55,505 nt of DNA from Ruminococcus sp. (GTDB lineage Bacteria; Bacillota; Clostridia; Oscillospirales; Ruminococcaceae), in assembly GCA_017534835.1 (NCBI GenBank), contig JAFXVT010000056.1:1-55505 (forward strand), read 5' to 3'. Every line of letters begins with the position of its first letter. Position 1 is the first letter of the stretch. The notes beneath the pieces were generated by a model. That model was given only the letters and a program-made list of their open reading frames with translations. It had not been told where the DNA came from and made no database searches. Made by a program: the position numbers and the translations under genes. Below are positions 9,176-17,282 of this stretch, piece by piece.

Positions 9176-9272
9176 TCCTATGCAAGACCAGATGACAGCT
9201 GCTACATATACATTAACTCTCTGTCTGCACATTAAGAGAGTTTGGTTGATTTGTAAGGGACAAATCAGGTAT

Positions 9273-9301
9273 ATCAGCTGTACATGATCTGTACAGCTGA
9301 T
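9273..9301 (+). terminator. Terminator after pectate lyase
   Basis: Perfect 12-base inverted repeat ATCAGCTGTACA-TGATC-TGTACAGCTGAT. The T-run downstream is weak (CATCACTTTT). A second, smaller hairpin (AACTCTC...GAGAGTT, 9214-9242) precedes it. Confidence 0.6.
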
Positions 9302-9460
9302 CATCACTTTTGCGAACGAGGCGGCAATAGTTTGTATCCGGCATTTATTGAGCTTAACTCGATGACATTTTCGCAGAGTGCGAAAATCAGCGAATCATCG
9401 TGTGTTATCTTTTTAGTCATGGACTGACAGCGCGAGAGCCCCCTCAGGCAGTTTCGAGTC

Positions 9461-9757
9461 TTAGTTTTTCCGGTGCGCGAATTTTTCCGCGCATGAAAGA
9501 CATCTGTTTTGTACAGGCAGCACATTCAAAGGTCCGATTATCCCGGCTTTATCTTTTGCCCATCTTCTATTCCTATACTCACGCCATAGCCTTGTGTGCG
9601 TGGGCTTTCCTGTTCCGGGGTTTGCCGTGAACAGAAATCCCTTGCCTTCAACAACAGCAACAGAGCTGTGGAAAACTATCCTTGACGACTCTGCCGTCCG
9701 TGTTTTCGAGAACATACAAGGTCGGTTCCGAGGACGATGCGGCTTTGATGAAAGCAA
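9461..9757 (-). pseudogene. Remnant of a P-loop kinase-like gene
   Basis: The minus-strand frame contains RIVFHSSVAVVEGKGFLFTA followed by NPGTGKPTHTRLWREY, which closely resembles the P-loop region of HPr-kinase-like proteins (usual form SGTGKSTHTRLW, here with Ser replaced by Pro). The sequence then loses similarity, lacks the rest of the family fold and has no ribosome site. A further short frame (MTKKITHDDSLIFALCENVI, 9304-9420) may be a related fragment. I read the whole stretch 9304-9780 as a decayed gene. Confidence 0.45.
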
Positions 9758-9787
9758 TCCAGAATTAATTGTATAGGTACAAATTCC

Positions 9788-9831
9788 GGAAAAAGTCTCA
9801 TCCCATTGCGATGCGGAGATAAGACTTTTTC
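9788..9831. terminator. Bidirectional terminator
   Basis: GGAAAAAGTCTCATCC pairs imperfectly with GGAGATAAGACTTTTTC, giving a stem with A-runs and T-runs on both sides. Confidence 0.6.
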
Positions 9832-9851
9832 TTATTCTTTCAAAAAGGGTC

Positions 9852-9900
9852 TTCTCAAAATCGGTCAGCGGTGTTATAATGGTATTGACCGATACGGTCA
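9852..9900 (+). promoter_or_regulatory. Promoter and TetR-type operator
   Basis: A -35-like TTCTCA (9852-9857) and extended -10 TGTTATAAT (TATAAT 9875-9880) have a 17-base spacer. The perfect palindrome TGACCGATACGGTCA (9886-9900) covers the transcription start, as expected for autorepression by the TetR protein encoded next. A half site, CGGTCA, lies upstream at 9862-9867. Confidence 0.65.
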
Positions 9901-9917
9901 GAAAGGAGTGGGAGAAC

Positions 9918-10529
9918 TTGAATGAACGGTTTTACGCACTTCCCGAAGATAAGCGAAGCAGCATTATAAGCGCAGGATTCCGTGTTTTTTCGCAGTACAG
10001 CTACAAAAACAGTCCTATGAGCGAGATAGCTGCCGCGGCAGGCATCAGCAAATCACTGCTGTTTTACTACTTCAAGAATAAAAAGGAACTGTATCTGTTT
10101 CTTTGCAGGTACAGTGTAGAGCTGACTGAACAGGAAATGATGCGGCAAAAATGCTATGAAAAGGAAGATTTCTTTGATATTTTCCTCAGCGGTCTGAAAG
10201 TCAAGGTGCAGCTTATGCGGCAATATCCCGATCTTTCGCTGTTTCAGCTAAAAGCATACTACGAAAAGGACAGATCTCTCCGCCCGGAGATAAATCAGAT
10301 CATCGGGGATCATTCAGGCTATGAAAATCAGTCGGAGATGCTGAAGCTGGACAAGGAACAATTCATTGAAGGACTTGACCTTGAGATGATGTATACAGAT
10401 ATGTTTCTGGCATCACAAGGCTATTTATGGGAAAAACTGCAAAGCGATACAATAGACCCCGATCAGATGGAAAAGGACTTTATCAGAATGATCGGTTTCT
10501 GGCGGCAATTGTATTCGCGAAAGCAGTAA
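9918..10529 (+). CDS. TetR-family transcriptional regulator
   Basis: The protein (203 residues from the TTG start) has an N-terminal helix-turn-helix: ISAGFRVFSQYSYKNSPMSEIAAAAGISKSLLFYYFKNKKELYLFL is the classical TetR pattern. The remaining helical domain would bind a ligand. I place the start at TTG 9918, after AAAGGAG at 9902-9908. An in-frame ATG at 9879 overlaps the -10 box and lies upstream of the transcription start, so it cannot be used from this promoter. It is co-transcribed with the hydrolase 12 bases downstream and probably represses both through the palindrome at 9886-9900. Confidence 0.88.
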   Translation: MNERFYALPEDKRSSIISAGFRVFSQYSYKNSPMSEIAAAAGISKSLLFYYFKNKKELYLFLCRYSVELTEQEMMRQKCYEKEDFFDIFLSGLKVKVQLMRQYPDLSLFQLKAYYEKDRSLRPEINQIIGDHSGYENQSEMLKLDKEQFIEGLDLEMMYTDMFLASQGYLWEKLQSDTIDPDQMEKDFIRMIGFWRQLYSRKQ

Positions 10530-10541
10530 TAAGGTGACAAT

Positions 10542-11339
10542 ATGTTTAACGCTGAAAATAAAACGATAATGCTCCCGTCAGGTGCTGAGATGTACTATGC
10601 AGAATTCGGCAAGGGCATAAAAGAGTTAGTAATGATCCCGGGGCTGAATATAGTCGATATGAGGGGAACGGCGAATAACCTCGCATATTTCTATCGCAAA
10701 TTCACAAAGGATTTCACGGTCTATGTTTTCGACAGGCGAAAAGGACGCGATCCGGGATGTACGATACGAACTATGGCAGAGGATGTTGCAGATGCCATGA
10801 AAACGCTGAACATCAATAATGCGTATGTGATCGGTGTGTCACAGGGCGGAATGATCGCACAGTATCTTGCAGCATATCATCCTGGGCTTGTGAAAAGGCT
10901 GGTGCTTGGAGTTACGGCAGCAAAAACGAATCCTCTTATGCTAAGTGCAGTAGAGGAGTGGCTCGCTATGGCGGAAAACGGTGATCTGCAAGGTGTTCTC
11001 ACCAAAACCTACGATAAGATGTATACCGAAAAGCAGATGAAGCTGTATCAGAGACTGCTGCCTCTTATGATGAAGTTCACAAAATTTATGGAGATAGAGC
11101 GCTTCGCAGATCACGCAAGGGCGATATATACCCTTGACAGCTTCGATATTCTTGATAAGATAAAATGCCCGGTACTTGTTCTTGGCGCAGAACTGGACAA
11201 AATAACCACTGCTGAGGGGTCAGGAGAAATAGCGGAGAAGCTTGGCTGCAAAGTGCATATATTTCCTAATGAAGGTCACGCAGCTTATCTCAGCAAGAGT
11301 TTCAATCGTATGGTATATGATTTCTTTACAAAAGAATAG
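10542..11339 (+). CDS. Alpha/beta hydrolase
   Basis: This 265-residue cytosolic enzyme has the alpha/beta hydrolase fold: an oxyanion region at MIPGLN, the nucleophile elbow GVSQGG (Ser about 108), the acid in GAELDKIT and the catalytic His in NEGHAAY near the C-terminus. The substrate is unknown; the small cap domain is typical of carboxylester hydrolases or haloperoxidase-like enzymes. A ribosome site AAGGTGAC precedes the ATG. Pairing with a TetR regulator suggests response to a small lipophilic or toxic ester. Confidence 0.85.
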   Translation: MFNAENKTIMLPSGAEMYYAEFGKGIKELVMIPGLNIVDMRGTANNLAYFYRKFTKDFTVYVFDRRKGRDPGCTIRTMAEDVADAMKTLNINNAYVIGVSQGGMIAQYLAAYHPGLVKRLVLGVTAAKTNPLMLSAVEEWLAMAENGDLQGVLTKTYDKMYTEKQMKLYQRLLPLMMKFTKFMEIERFADHARAIYTLDSFDILDKIKCPVLVLGAELDKITTAEGSGEIAEKLGCKVHIFPNEGHAAYLSKSFNRMVYDFFTKE

Positions 11340-11455
11340 ACAGGCTTTTTGATACGTTTATCGAAAGATATTGCATAAACAAACAACGGAGAAAAATGAT
11401 GCCCCCGACCGTTGAGATAATTATATTTCGTTTTCGACAGAAGCTGACTGACCAA

Positions 11456-11487
11456 AAATGGCTCGGAGAGTGATCCCCGAGCCATTT
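11456..11487 (+). terminator. Terminator after the TetR-hydrolase operon
   Basis: Stem AAATGGCTCGG / CCGAGCCATTT with a loop of about ten bases, followed by CTTATTATTT. It is symmetric enough to serve both convergent transcripts. Confidence 0.75.
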
Positions 11488-11555
11488 CTTATTATTTACC
11501 GGTTATTATGCTGTAAAAGGTCTTGCGTATTCTGAAAGAACACATAAGGTGTCAA

Positions 11556-12950
11556 CTACCAAGAGATATTTTCTTGTTTATGCATTCCCTTGTGCGCTTT
11601 TATATAGGTATCGGTGCTTTTGATGGCGGCATTGATCATGCCCATGACCTCTTCGGGCGAGTTATCATCAATATTAATGGTGGTCTGTCCGAAAACTCTC
11701 ATCGACTCCTTGAATTTCTTATACGACTCCGAACCGTCGTGTTTATCAGTAAGCAGGAAAATAGATGCAGCTTTTAGTTCAGAGATACTGAGGACATTCT
11801 TTGCGTTCCTCTTGAAGTCAATAAGGCGAGTTTTTCTTCTTGCCTGGTGTTCCTTTGTCAGCTTCTCCTGACCGCTCACCATCAAATCGGCGATATGCCC
11901 ATCCAGCGATTTATTGCAGCCCGTGCTGATGCCGATCTCTGTACGCTTGTATTGATTCTCGAACGCTTTCTTCTGTTTGCTCGCGAAGCTGTTAAGCTTT
12001 TCAGCCTGTGTTATTCGAGCGGAATTGTGCTGAAAACGGTTTCTGTTGTCAGTATAAGCTTTTGTTGCTTTCTCAAGGCACTCAAGTGCTGTTATAACCT
12101 CGTCATAGGTGCTGTCGTTCGGTGACAGTGCCGCTACCTTTGCCACCGCATCCTCCATAGCATTGAAATACTTTAAACGCTTGTGTGCGCTTCCCTTGAC
12201 TTCTCTGAGTTCGCTCGCGAGTATTCTTGCATTTCCGCTTATATCGGCAACATCTTTCTTGGCTTTGCTGATAAAATCGTATTCATCGAGCATACCGACA
12301 AACACTCCACTTTTCAGCACCTTGTTCTGCTCCGCGAGCATACCCGGGACTTTATTGTCAAGAATGACCATGCCATCAAACATTTGGGCAAATTGGCTTT
12401 TATCATCATTTGTGAGATTCTCACCGATCGCTTTATTTGCCTCGATGATGCTTTTATTTGCCTCAATAAGATCATCACGCAGTTTTTCGGCTTCTGCGGC
12501 ATCTGACACGCCGGCATTCAGACGATTCTCAGCATCTATCCTGCCCTGCAAAGCGCTCCAGAGAGCCCCAAATCCGAGCTCATTGATGAAGCTATTGTAC
12601 TCCGCTGCCGTGTACGGCTCTTTATTCAAGGGCTCGATACTCTTGATACTGGCAGGAAAACCGTTCATAAAAAGCCACTTTTTTCCCTCATCGATCTGTG
12701 TGGGAGCTTTCTCTTTCTCATTTTCAGCAGCCATATCAACGATGAATTTGGTATGCTCTACAAATGCCTTCAGACCATCCAAGCCTTTTTCCTCGAGATG
12801 GGCAGATACTTCTGAAAGTACGCCGCTGAATTTGTCAAGTTTTTCTTTGATCTCTCCTTCGTTGCCTTTTTGGATCGCAGTTCTCAGAGTCTCCTGAGCG
12901 TCCCCAAAGCCTTTGAAAGCGCTCTTATCTTCTAAAGCAATGCTCTCCAT
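11556..12950 (-). CDS. Unrecognised helical protein, probably 5'-truncated
   Basis: The frame encodes 464 residues, mostly charged and helical, with probable coiled coils (for example EKLRDDLIEANKSIIEANKAI), no signal peptide and no membrane segment. It starts at an ATG at 12950 without any ribosome site. The same frame is open for a further 14 codons upstream, to a TGA near 12995, and reads protein-like only close to the ATG (YKLLMESIALEDKSAFKGF). This suggests the true N-terminus is missing. I do not recognise the family. The gene points away from another apparent 3' fragment starting only about 75 bases away. Confidence 0.55.
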   Translation of the reverse strand: MESIALEDKSAFKGFGDAQETLRTAIQKGNEGEIKEKLDKFSGVLSEVSAHLEEKGLDGLKAFVEHTKFIVDMAAENEKEKAPTQIDEGKKWLFMNGFPASIKSIEPLNKEPYTAAEYNSFINELGFGALWSALQGRIDAENRLNAGVSDAAEAEKLRDDLIEANKSIIEANKAIGENLTNDDKSQFAQMFDGMVILDNKVPGMLAEQNKVLKSGVFVGMLDEYDFISKAKKDVADISGNARILASELREVKGSAHKRLKYFNAMEDAVAKVAALSPNDSTYDEVITALECLEKATKAYTDNRNRFQHNSARITQAEKLNSFASKQKKAFENQYKRTEIGISTGCNKSLDGHIADLMVSGQEKLTKEHQARRKTRLIDFKRNAKNVLSISELKAASIFLLTDKHDGSESYKKFKESMRVFGQTTINIDDNSPEEVMGMINAAIKSTDTYIKAHKGMHKQENISW

Positions 12951-13027
12951 CAGAAGCTTGTAATTATCAGAACAACATACGCACCATTCTCATCCAGGGA
13001 AAGCCTGCACCCGAGAATTTTGAAAAA

Positions 13028-13411
13028 ATGAAAAATGACCTTGGTAAAGAGTACGCCGGCATTATCGCAACCAAGTGCATCTGGAAGAAAAGCGGCGATA
13101 AGATAGGCGACATCTACAAGAAAGAAGGTCCGGATTCATACAAGGAGCAGAAAAAGACATTCGAGACAGATAAGAAGAAGCGTGATACTATCCAGGATCA
13201 ACTCATCAACAAGGATAAGGGCTTCGACCGTATGATGGCAGGCGTAAAGGACTGGAAGGGTGCTGTAGATATGAGCATGAAGGCACTTACGCCGAATGCA
13301 ACTGAAATGCTTCGCGATTATGTGTCAAACAAAAAACTGACAGCTAATAATAATAATTATAATAATACAAACTCCAAAACCAAAATACTCGGACCAAAGA
13401 AGGGAGTATGA
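13028..13411 (+). CDS. Unrecognised protein, probably a 3' gene fragment
   Basis: The frame from ATG 13028 gives 127 residues rich in Lys and Asp with an Asn-rich tail (NNNNYNNTNSKTKILGPKK). No ribosome site precedes the ATG. The frame is open upstream and reads like protein (NNIRTILIQGKPAPENFEKM) back to about 12970, so this ATG is likely internal and the gene is missing its 5' part. I do not recognise the family. It is followed by two terminators. Confidence 0.5.
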   Translation: MKNDLGKEYAGIIATKCIWKKSGDKIGDIYKKEGPDSYKEQKKTFETDKKKRDTIQDQLINKDKGFDRMMAGVKDWKGAVDMSMKALTPNATEMLRDYVSNKKLTANNNNYNNTNSKTKILGPKKGV

Positions 13412-13454
13412 CCTGACAGGCTACCCTGTATATAAAAGCTTGCATAATGTAAAA

Positions 13455-13482
13455 AAGGGAAGCATTTCAGCTTGCTTCCCTT
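13455..13482 (+). terminator. Terminator
   Basis: Perfect 10-base stem AAGGGAAGCA / TGCTTCCCTT with an 8-base loop. A-run before it, only two Ts after it, so it may serve minus-strand transcripts better. Confidence 0.55.
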
Positions 13483-13499
13483 AGTGAAAATAGTTGATA

Positions 13500-13525
13500 A
13501 CCGAGCCCGAAACCACGGGCTCGGT
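13500..13525. terminator. Strong terminator hairpin
   Basis: Perfect 10-base stem ACCGAGCCCG / CGGGCTCGGT with loop AAACCA, followed on the plus strand by ATTTCTTT. It lies between the fragment gene and asnB, which converge. Confidence 0.75.
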
Positions 13526-13608
13526 ATTTCTTTGCCTTGAAACCGGCTGAGGGGACACCCCTCAATGCATTTTTATTCGCATATCAGTTATGATGTGCTG
13601 GTGTATTA

Positions 13609-15186
13609 TCAGGTACCGCTCTCACCATAATTAGACAGAACACGTGCAGAAGGGTCATTGACGTTGCAGCCCTCCCACTCCTTGTTGGGCATCCAGAAAT
13701 CCACTACCATTTCGCTGTTGCCGGGATAATACTTCTCGAATATCTCGCGGTACAGCAGCGATTCCTTTGTAAATGGCTGCGCGTGCGAATACTTTGTGCA
13801 GAGCAGTTCGTATTCTTCATCGGAGTAATAGTTATCAGCATATTCTTTAAGATAGTCCACCATCGAATGACCAACTGCGTCCGAGAAAGCAGCCTTTTCA
13901 CGGTAGAGTATATCATGCGGCAGGTAGTCGCCCTCGAATGCGCGGCGGAGCAGATATTTTCCCTTGTTGTACTTGTTGAGCTTCATCTCGGGCTCGACCG
14001 CCATAACGTATCTCACAAAGTCAAGGTCACCGAACGGCACTCTCGCTTCAAGGGAGTTTACAGATATACACCTGTCCGCACGCAGCACATCATACATATG
14101 AAGCTCCCTGACACGCTTGACTGACTCAGCCTGAAACGCCTCCGCCGAGGGAGCAAAATCAGTGTACTTGTAACCGAAAAGCTCGTCTGATATCTCGCCG
14201 GTCAGAAGCACGCGAATGTCAGTCTGCTCGTGAATAGCCCTGCACAGAAGGTACATTCCCATACTTGCGCGGATAGTGGTTATATCATATGTGCCGAGAA
14301 GGCTGATAACATCTTCAAGTGCAGCAATGACATCGTCCTTTGTGATGATGACCTCCGTGTGCTCGCTGCCGATGTAGTCTGCGACCTGTCTGGCGTATTT
14401 CAGGTCGATAGCGTCCGTATCCATACCGATCGCAAATGTGCGTATCGGCTTATCAGCTTCACGCTGAGCAATTGCGCAGACAAGTGAAGAATCAAGTCCG
14501 CCCGAGAGCAGGAATCCGACTTTCGCATCTGCGTCAAGGCGCTTTTTTACGCCTGCAACAAGCTTATCGTGGATATTTGCACATACAGTATCAATATCAT
14601 CGTGAATGACATTTTCAACGGCTGTTATATCGCAGTAGCAATGGAAGCTGCCGTCTTTGTAATAATGTCCCGGCGGAAACGGCATTATCTTTCTGCATAT
14701 TTTCACGAGATCCTTAGCTTCGCTCGCAAAAACTATCGTATCGCCGTCAAAGCCGTAATACAGAGGACGTATGCCGATCGGGTCACGTGCAGCTATGAAT
14801 CCGCGGCTGATGCTGTCATATATGATGCACGCAAACTCCGCATCGAGCTTAGCGAACATATCCGTACCGTATTCCTTGTACAGAGGCAGCAGTATCTCAC
14901 AGTCGCTGTCGCTGCGGAAGCTGTATCCCTTCTCAATAAGCTCATCGCGCATCTTTCTGAAGCCGTATATCTCACCGTTGCAGACGACATAATTACCGCC
15001 AAGCTCAAACGGCTGCATCCCCTCGGGAGTAAGTCCCATTATTGAAAGGCGCTGGAATCCCAGAACACCGTCTTTGAGGTCGATGATCCTCTCATCATCA
15101 GGACCGCGCGAGACAGTTGCCGCAAGCCCCTCCGAGACCTTCTGCATACCGCCGCTTCTGCCGCAGTATCCCATTATCGTACACAT
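13609..15186 (-). CDS. asnB: Asparagine synthase, glutamine-hydrolysing
   Basis: AsnB makes asparagine from aspartate, ATP and the amide of glutamine. The N-terminal class II amidotransferase domain (about 1-190) starts MCTIMGYCG, with Cys2 as nucleophile after Met removal. The synthetase domain contains the pyrophosphate loop LLSGGLDSSLVCAIA (about 225) and the later SLEARVPFGDLDFV motif. At 525 residues it is close to the family norm. It is the last gene of the gltB-gltD-GS-ANTAR-purF-asnB operon, 69 bases after purF, with a GGAGGAA ribosome site. Its place in a glutamine-centred operon fits coordinated use of glutamine nitrogen. Confidence 0.95.
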   Translation of the reverse strand: MCTIMGYCGRSGGMQKVSEGLAATVSRGPDDERIIDLKDGVLGFQRLSIMGLTPEGMQPFELGGNYVVCNGEIYGFRKMRDELIEKGYSFRSDSDCEILLPLYKEYGTDMFAKLDAEFACIIYDSISRGFIAARDPIGIRPLYYGFDGDTIVFASEAKDLVKICRKIMPFPPGHYYKDGSFHCYCDITAVENVIHDDIDTVCANIHDKLVAGVKKRLDADAKVGFLLSGGLDSSLVCAIAQREADKPIRTFAIGMDTDAIDLKYARQVADYIGSEHTEVIITKDDVIAALEDVISLLGTYDITTIRASMGMYLLCRAIHEQTDIRVLLTGEISDELFGYKYTDFAPSAEAFQAESVKRVRELHMYDVLRADRCISVNSLEARVPFGDLDFVRYVMAVEPEMKLNKYNKGKYLLRRAFEGDYLPHDILYREKAAFSDAVGHSMVDYLKEYADNYYSDEEYELLCTKYSHAQPFTKESLLYREIFEKYYPGNSEMVVDFWMPNKEWEGCNVNDPSARVLSNYGESGT

Positions 15187-15255
15187 TTTCTATTCCTCCG
15201 AATTATTGTTATATGAAGAGCCTGCATCGCCATTGATACAAGCTCTTTGAAAATG

Positions 15256-16677
15256 TCACCCGTGTATTTTTTCGTCGAATTTGTTTTTGCTTCCTGCTCC
15301 TGTAATGTCCACCGGATATTCGCCCGTGAAGCAGCCGCTGCAATATCCGCATTTACCGTCGATGAGCTCGCCCAGCGCCTCGACCGGCAGATAAGCGAGC
15401 GAGTCTGCACCGATATACTCGGCTATCTCATCAGTAGAGCTGCATTTTCCGGCAATGAGGTTCTCCTCGGAATCAATATCTGTTCCGAAATAGCAGGAGT
15501 GAAGGAAAGGCGGCGATGATATGCGCACGTGTACCTCCTTCGCACCTGCATCACGCAGGAGCTTGACTATCCTTGCGCTCGTGGTGCCGCGCACTATTGA
15601 ATCATCTATCATCACCACACGCTTGCCTGCGACGCTTTCACGGACTGCATTGAGCTTTATCTTTACTGCGTTTTCGCGCTGCGACTGATGAGGCTGGATA
15701 AAACTCCTGCCGATATACTTGTTCTTGATGAAGCCTATACCGTACGGTATGCCGCTCTCATTCGCATAACCGAGAGCAGCATCAAGTCCCGAATCGGGAA
15801 CTCCGATAACTATATCGGCGTCAACAGGACTGTATCTTGCAAGCAGCTCGCCTGCCTTCAGTCTCGCGTGGTGGACCGATACGCCCTCGATGACCGAATC
15901 GGGACGCGCAAAATAGATGTACTCAAATATGCAGATATTCTGTTTTTTGCCGCAGTTGGCGCGGATAGACCGCAGTCCGTACCGGCTTATGACTACTATC
16001 TCCCCTGCTTCCACATCGCGGATGAACTCAGCTCCGACAGTTTCAAGTGCGCACGACTCGGAAGCTGCCACATACGCGCCGTCGTGAGTTTTTCCGATAC
16101 ACAGCGGACGGAACCCGTCGGGGTCACGAAAGGCGATGAGCTTTGTGGCAGTCATAAGTATGCAGGAATATGCTCCCCTGAGGCGCGGCATAGTACGCTC
16201 TACAGCCTCTTCCGTCGAATGGCAGCGCAGGCGCTCGCGTACTATCTCATAGGCGATAGCCTCTGTGTCAGATGTGCCGTGGAAGATAGCTCCCGACATC
16301 TCAAATGAGCGTCTTAGCTCCGCCGCATTCACAAGATTCCCGTTGTGGACAAGTGCCATATTTCCCTTGATATGGCGGATCACGAGTGGTTGTATATTAT
16401 TGGGATTATGTCCGCCGGTAGTTGAATAGCGAACGTGACCGACTGCCATATTTCCTTTGCCGAGCTTGTCGAGCTCCTCACGGCTGAACACTTCGGAAAC
16501 AAGTCCGTCAGCTCTTTTATGTCTGAAAACTCCGTCATCGCACACTGCAATGCCGCAGCTCTCCTGTCCGCGGTGCTGGAGCGCGTATAGTCCGAAATAT
16601 GCCGAGGAAGCAGGATCGGCACAGCCGTTTTCGTATATGCCGAAAACTCCGCATTCCTCATGTATGGAATCAAACAT
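15256..16677 (-). CDS. purF: Amidophosphoribosyltransferase
   Basis: PurF uses glutamine to aminate PRPP, the first committed step of purine synthesis. The short propeptide MFDSIHEE precedes the nucleophile Cys9 in ECGVFGIY. The glutaminase domain has HNGNLVNA and GTSDTE; the phosphoribosyltransferase domain carries VVMIDDSIVRGTT, the PRPP loop. At 473 residues it has normal length. Later cysteines (for example CGYCSGCFTGEYPVDI near the end) fit the Fe-S-bearing Bacillus-type enzyme. It is 11 bases downstream of the ANTAR gene. Finding purF in a glutamate synthase operon is unusual but consistent with glutamine-linked control. Confidence 0.95.
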   Translation of the reverse strand: MFDSIHEECGVFGIYENGCADPASSAYFGLYALQHRGQESCGIAVCDDGVFRHKRADGLVSEVFSREELDKLGKGNMAVGHVRYSTTGGHNPNNIQPLVIRHIKGNMALVHNGNLVNAAELRRSFEMSGAIFHGTSDTEAIAYEIVRERLRCHSTEEAVERTMPRLRGAYSCILMTATKLIAFRDPDGFRPLCIGKTHDGAYVAASESCALETVGAEFIRDVEAGEIVVISRYGLRSIRANCGKKQNICIFEYIYFARPDSVIEGVSVHHARLKAGELLARYSPVDADIVIGVPDSGLDAALGYANESGIPYGIGFIKNKYIGRSFIQPHQSQRENAVKIKLNAVRESVAGKRVVMIDDSIVRGTTSARIVKLLRDAGAKEVHVRISSPPFLHSCYFGTDIDSEENLIAGKCSSTDEIAEYIGADSLAYLPVEALGELIDGKCGYCSGCFTGEYPVDITGAGSKNKFDEKIHG

Positions 16678-16688
16678 TTTTACACCTC

Positions 16689-17270
16689 TTAAAGATACTG
16701 CTCGTTTATCCTGTCGATCAGTTCCTGAGCCGCTATGCTTTTCTTTTTACGCTTGTTCATGGCGTACTGCTCCAGATAAGCGTGGGCTTCCGCTTCCGTC
16801 ATTTCCCTGTACTCCATAAGCATAAATTTCGCTTTGTCTATAGTCTGTATCTCCCTGATCTTTTCCTCAAGGCGCAGGTTTTCGCTGTAGAGCTTCAATG
16901 AGCGCATGACAGCTATATCCAGCGTCTTTACGAGCTGATAGAGAAGAGTTCTGCTGAACGGCTTGCCGACGATGATGATACCGCTCTTTTCTGCACGGTC
17001 GTTCACCTTTTCGATATGCTCTTCCTTTATCATAAAGATACAGTTTGCGGCTGTTTTTTCAACGATATACTCCGCAAGCTCAAAGCCCGACTCGTCCATC
17101 AGCGGAGAGTTTATGACAGCCAGCTCCACAGACGGGTCCGAATCGAGGTAGATCTTTGCCTGATAAGCTGATTCTACAAGCTTTGGCGTACACCGGAACG
17201 AATCGCGGAGAAAAGCAGCGAGAGCTTCAGAGGCGCTTTTACTGCTTGATATTACAAGTACCTTTTCCAA
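16689..17270 (-). CDS. ANTAR-domain antitermination regulator
   Basis: This 193-residue protein has an N-terminal receiver-like domain (about 1-120) and a C-terminal ANTAR domain (about 130-190, EKIREIQTIDKAKFMLMEYREMTEAEAH...YLEQYAMNKRKKKSIAAQELI). ANTAR proteins bind RNA hairpins in leaders and prevent terminator formation. The receiver appears degenerate: the phospho-Asp position reads LAVINSPL, Asn in place of Asp, so it may respond to protein contact or ligand and not to phosphorylation. It sits between the GS-like gene and purF with 10-12-base gaps. Terminators at the gltB and amt promoters are plausible targets. No histidine kinase gene is nearby. Confidence 0.9.
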   Translation of the reverse strand: MEKVLVISSSKSASEALAAFLRDSFRCTPKLVESAYQAKIYLDSDPSVELAVINSPLMDESGFELAEYIVEKTAANCIFMIKEEHIEKVNDRAEKSGIIIVGKPFSRTLLYQLVKTLDIAVMRSLKLYSENLRLEEKIREIQTIDKAKFMLMEYREMTEAEAHAYLEQYAMNKRKKKSIAAQELIDRINEQYL

Positions 17271-17282
17271 AGCCTTCCTCCG

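Noticed and set aside
9214-9242. Separate terminator hairpin AACTCTC/GAGAGTT
   Set aside because: The stem is weak and lacks a T-run; the perfect repeat at 9273-9301 is the better terminator.
13548-13564. Hairpin TGAGGGG-ACA-CCCCTCA as the asnB terminator
   Set aside because: There is no T-run on the minus strand after it; the stems at 13500-13525 and 13455-13482 are better candidates.
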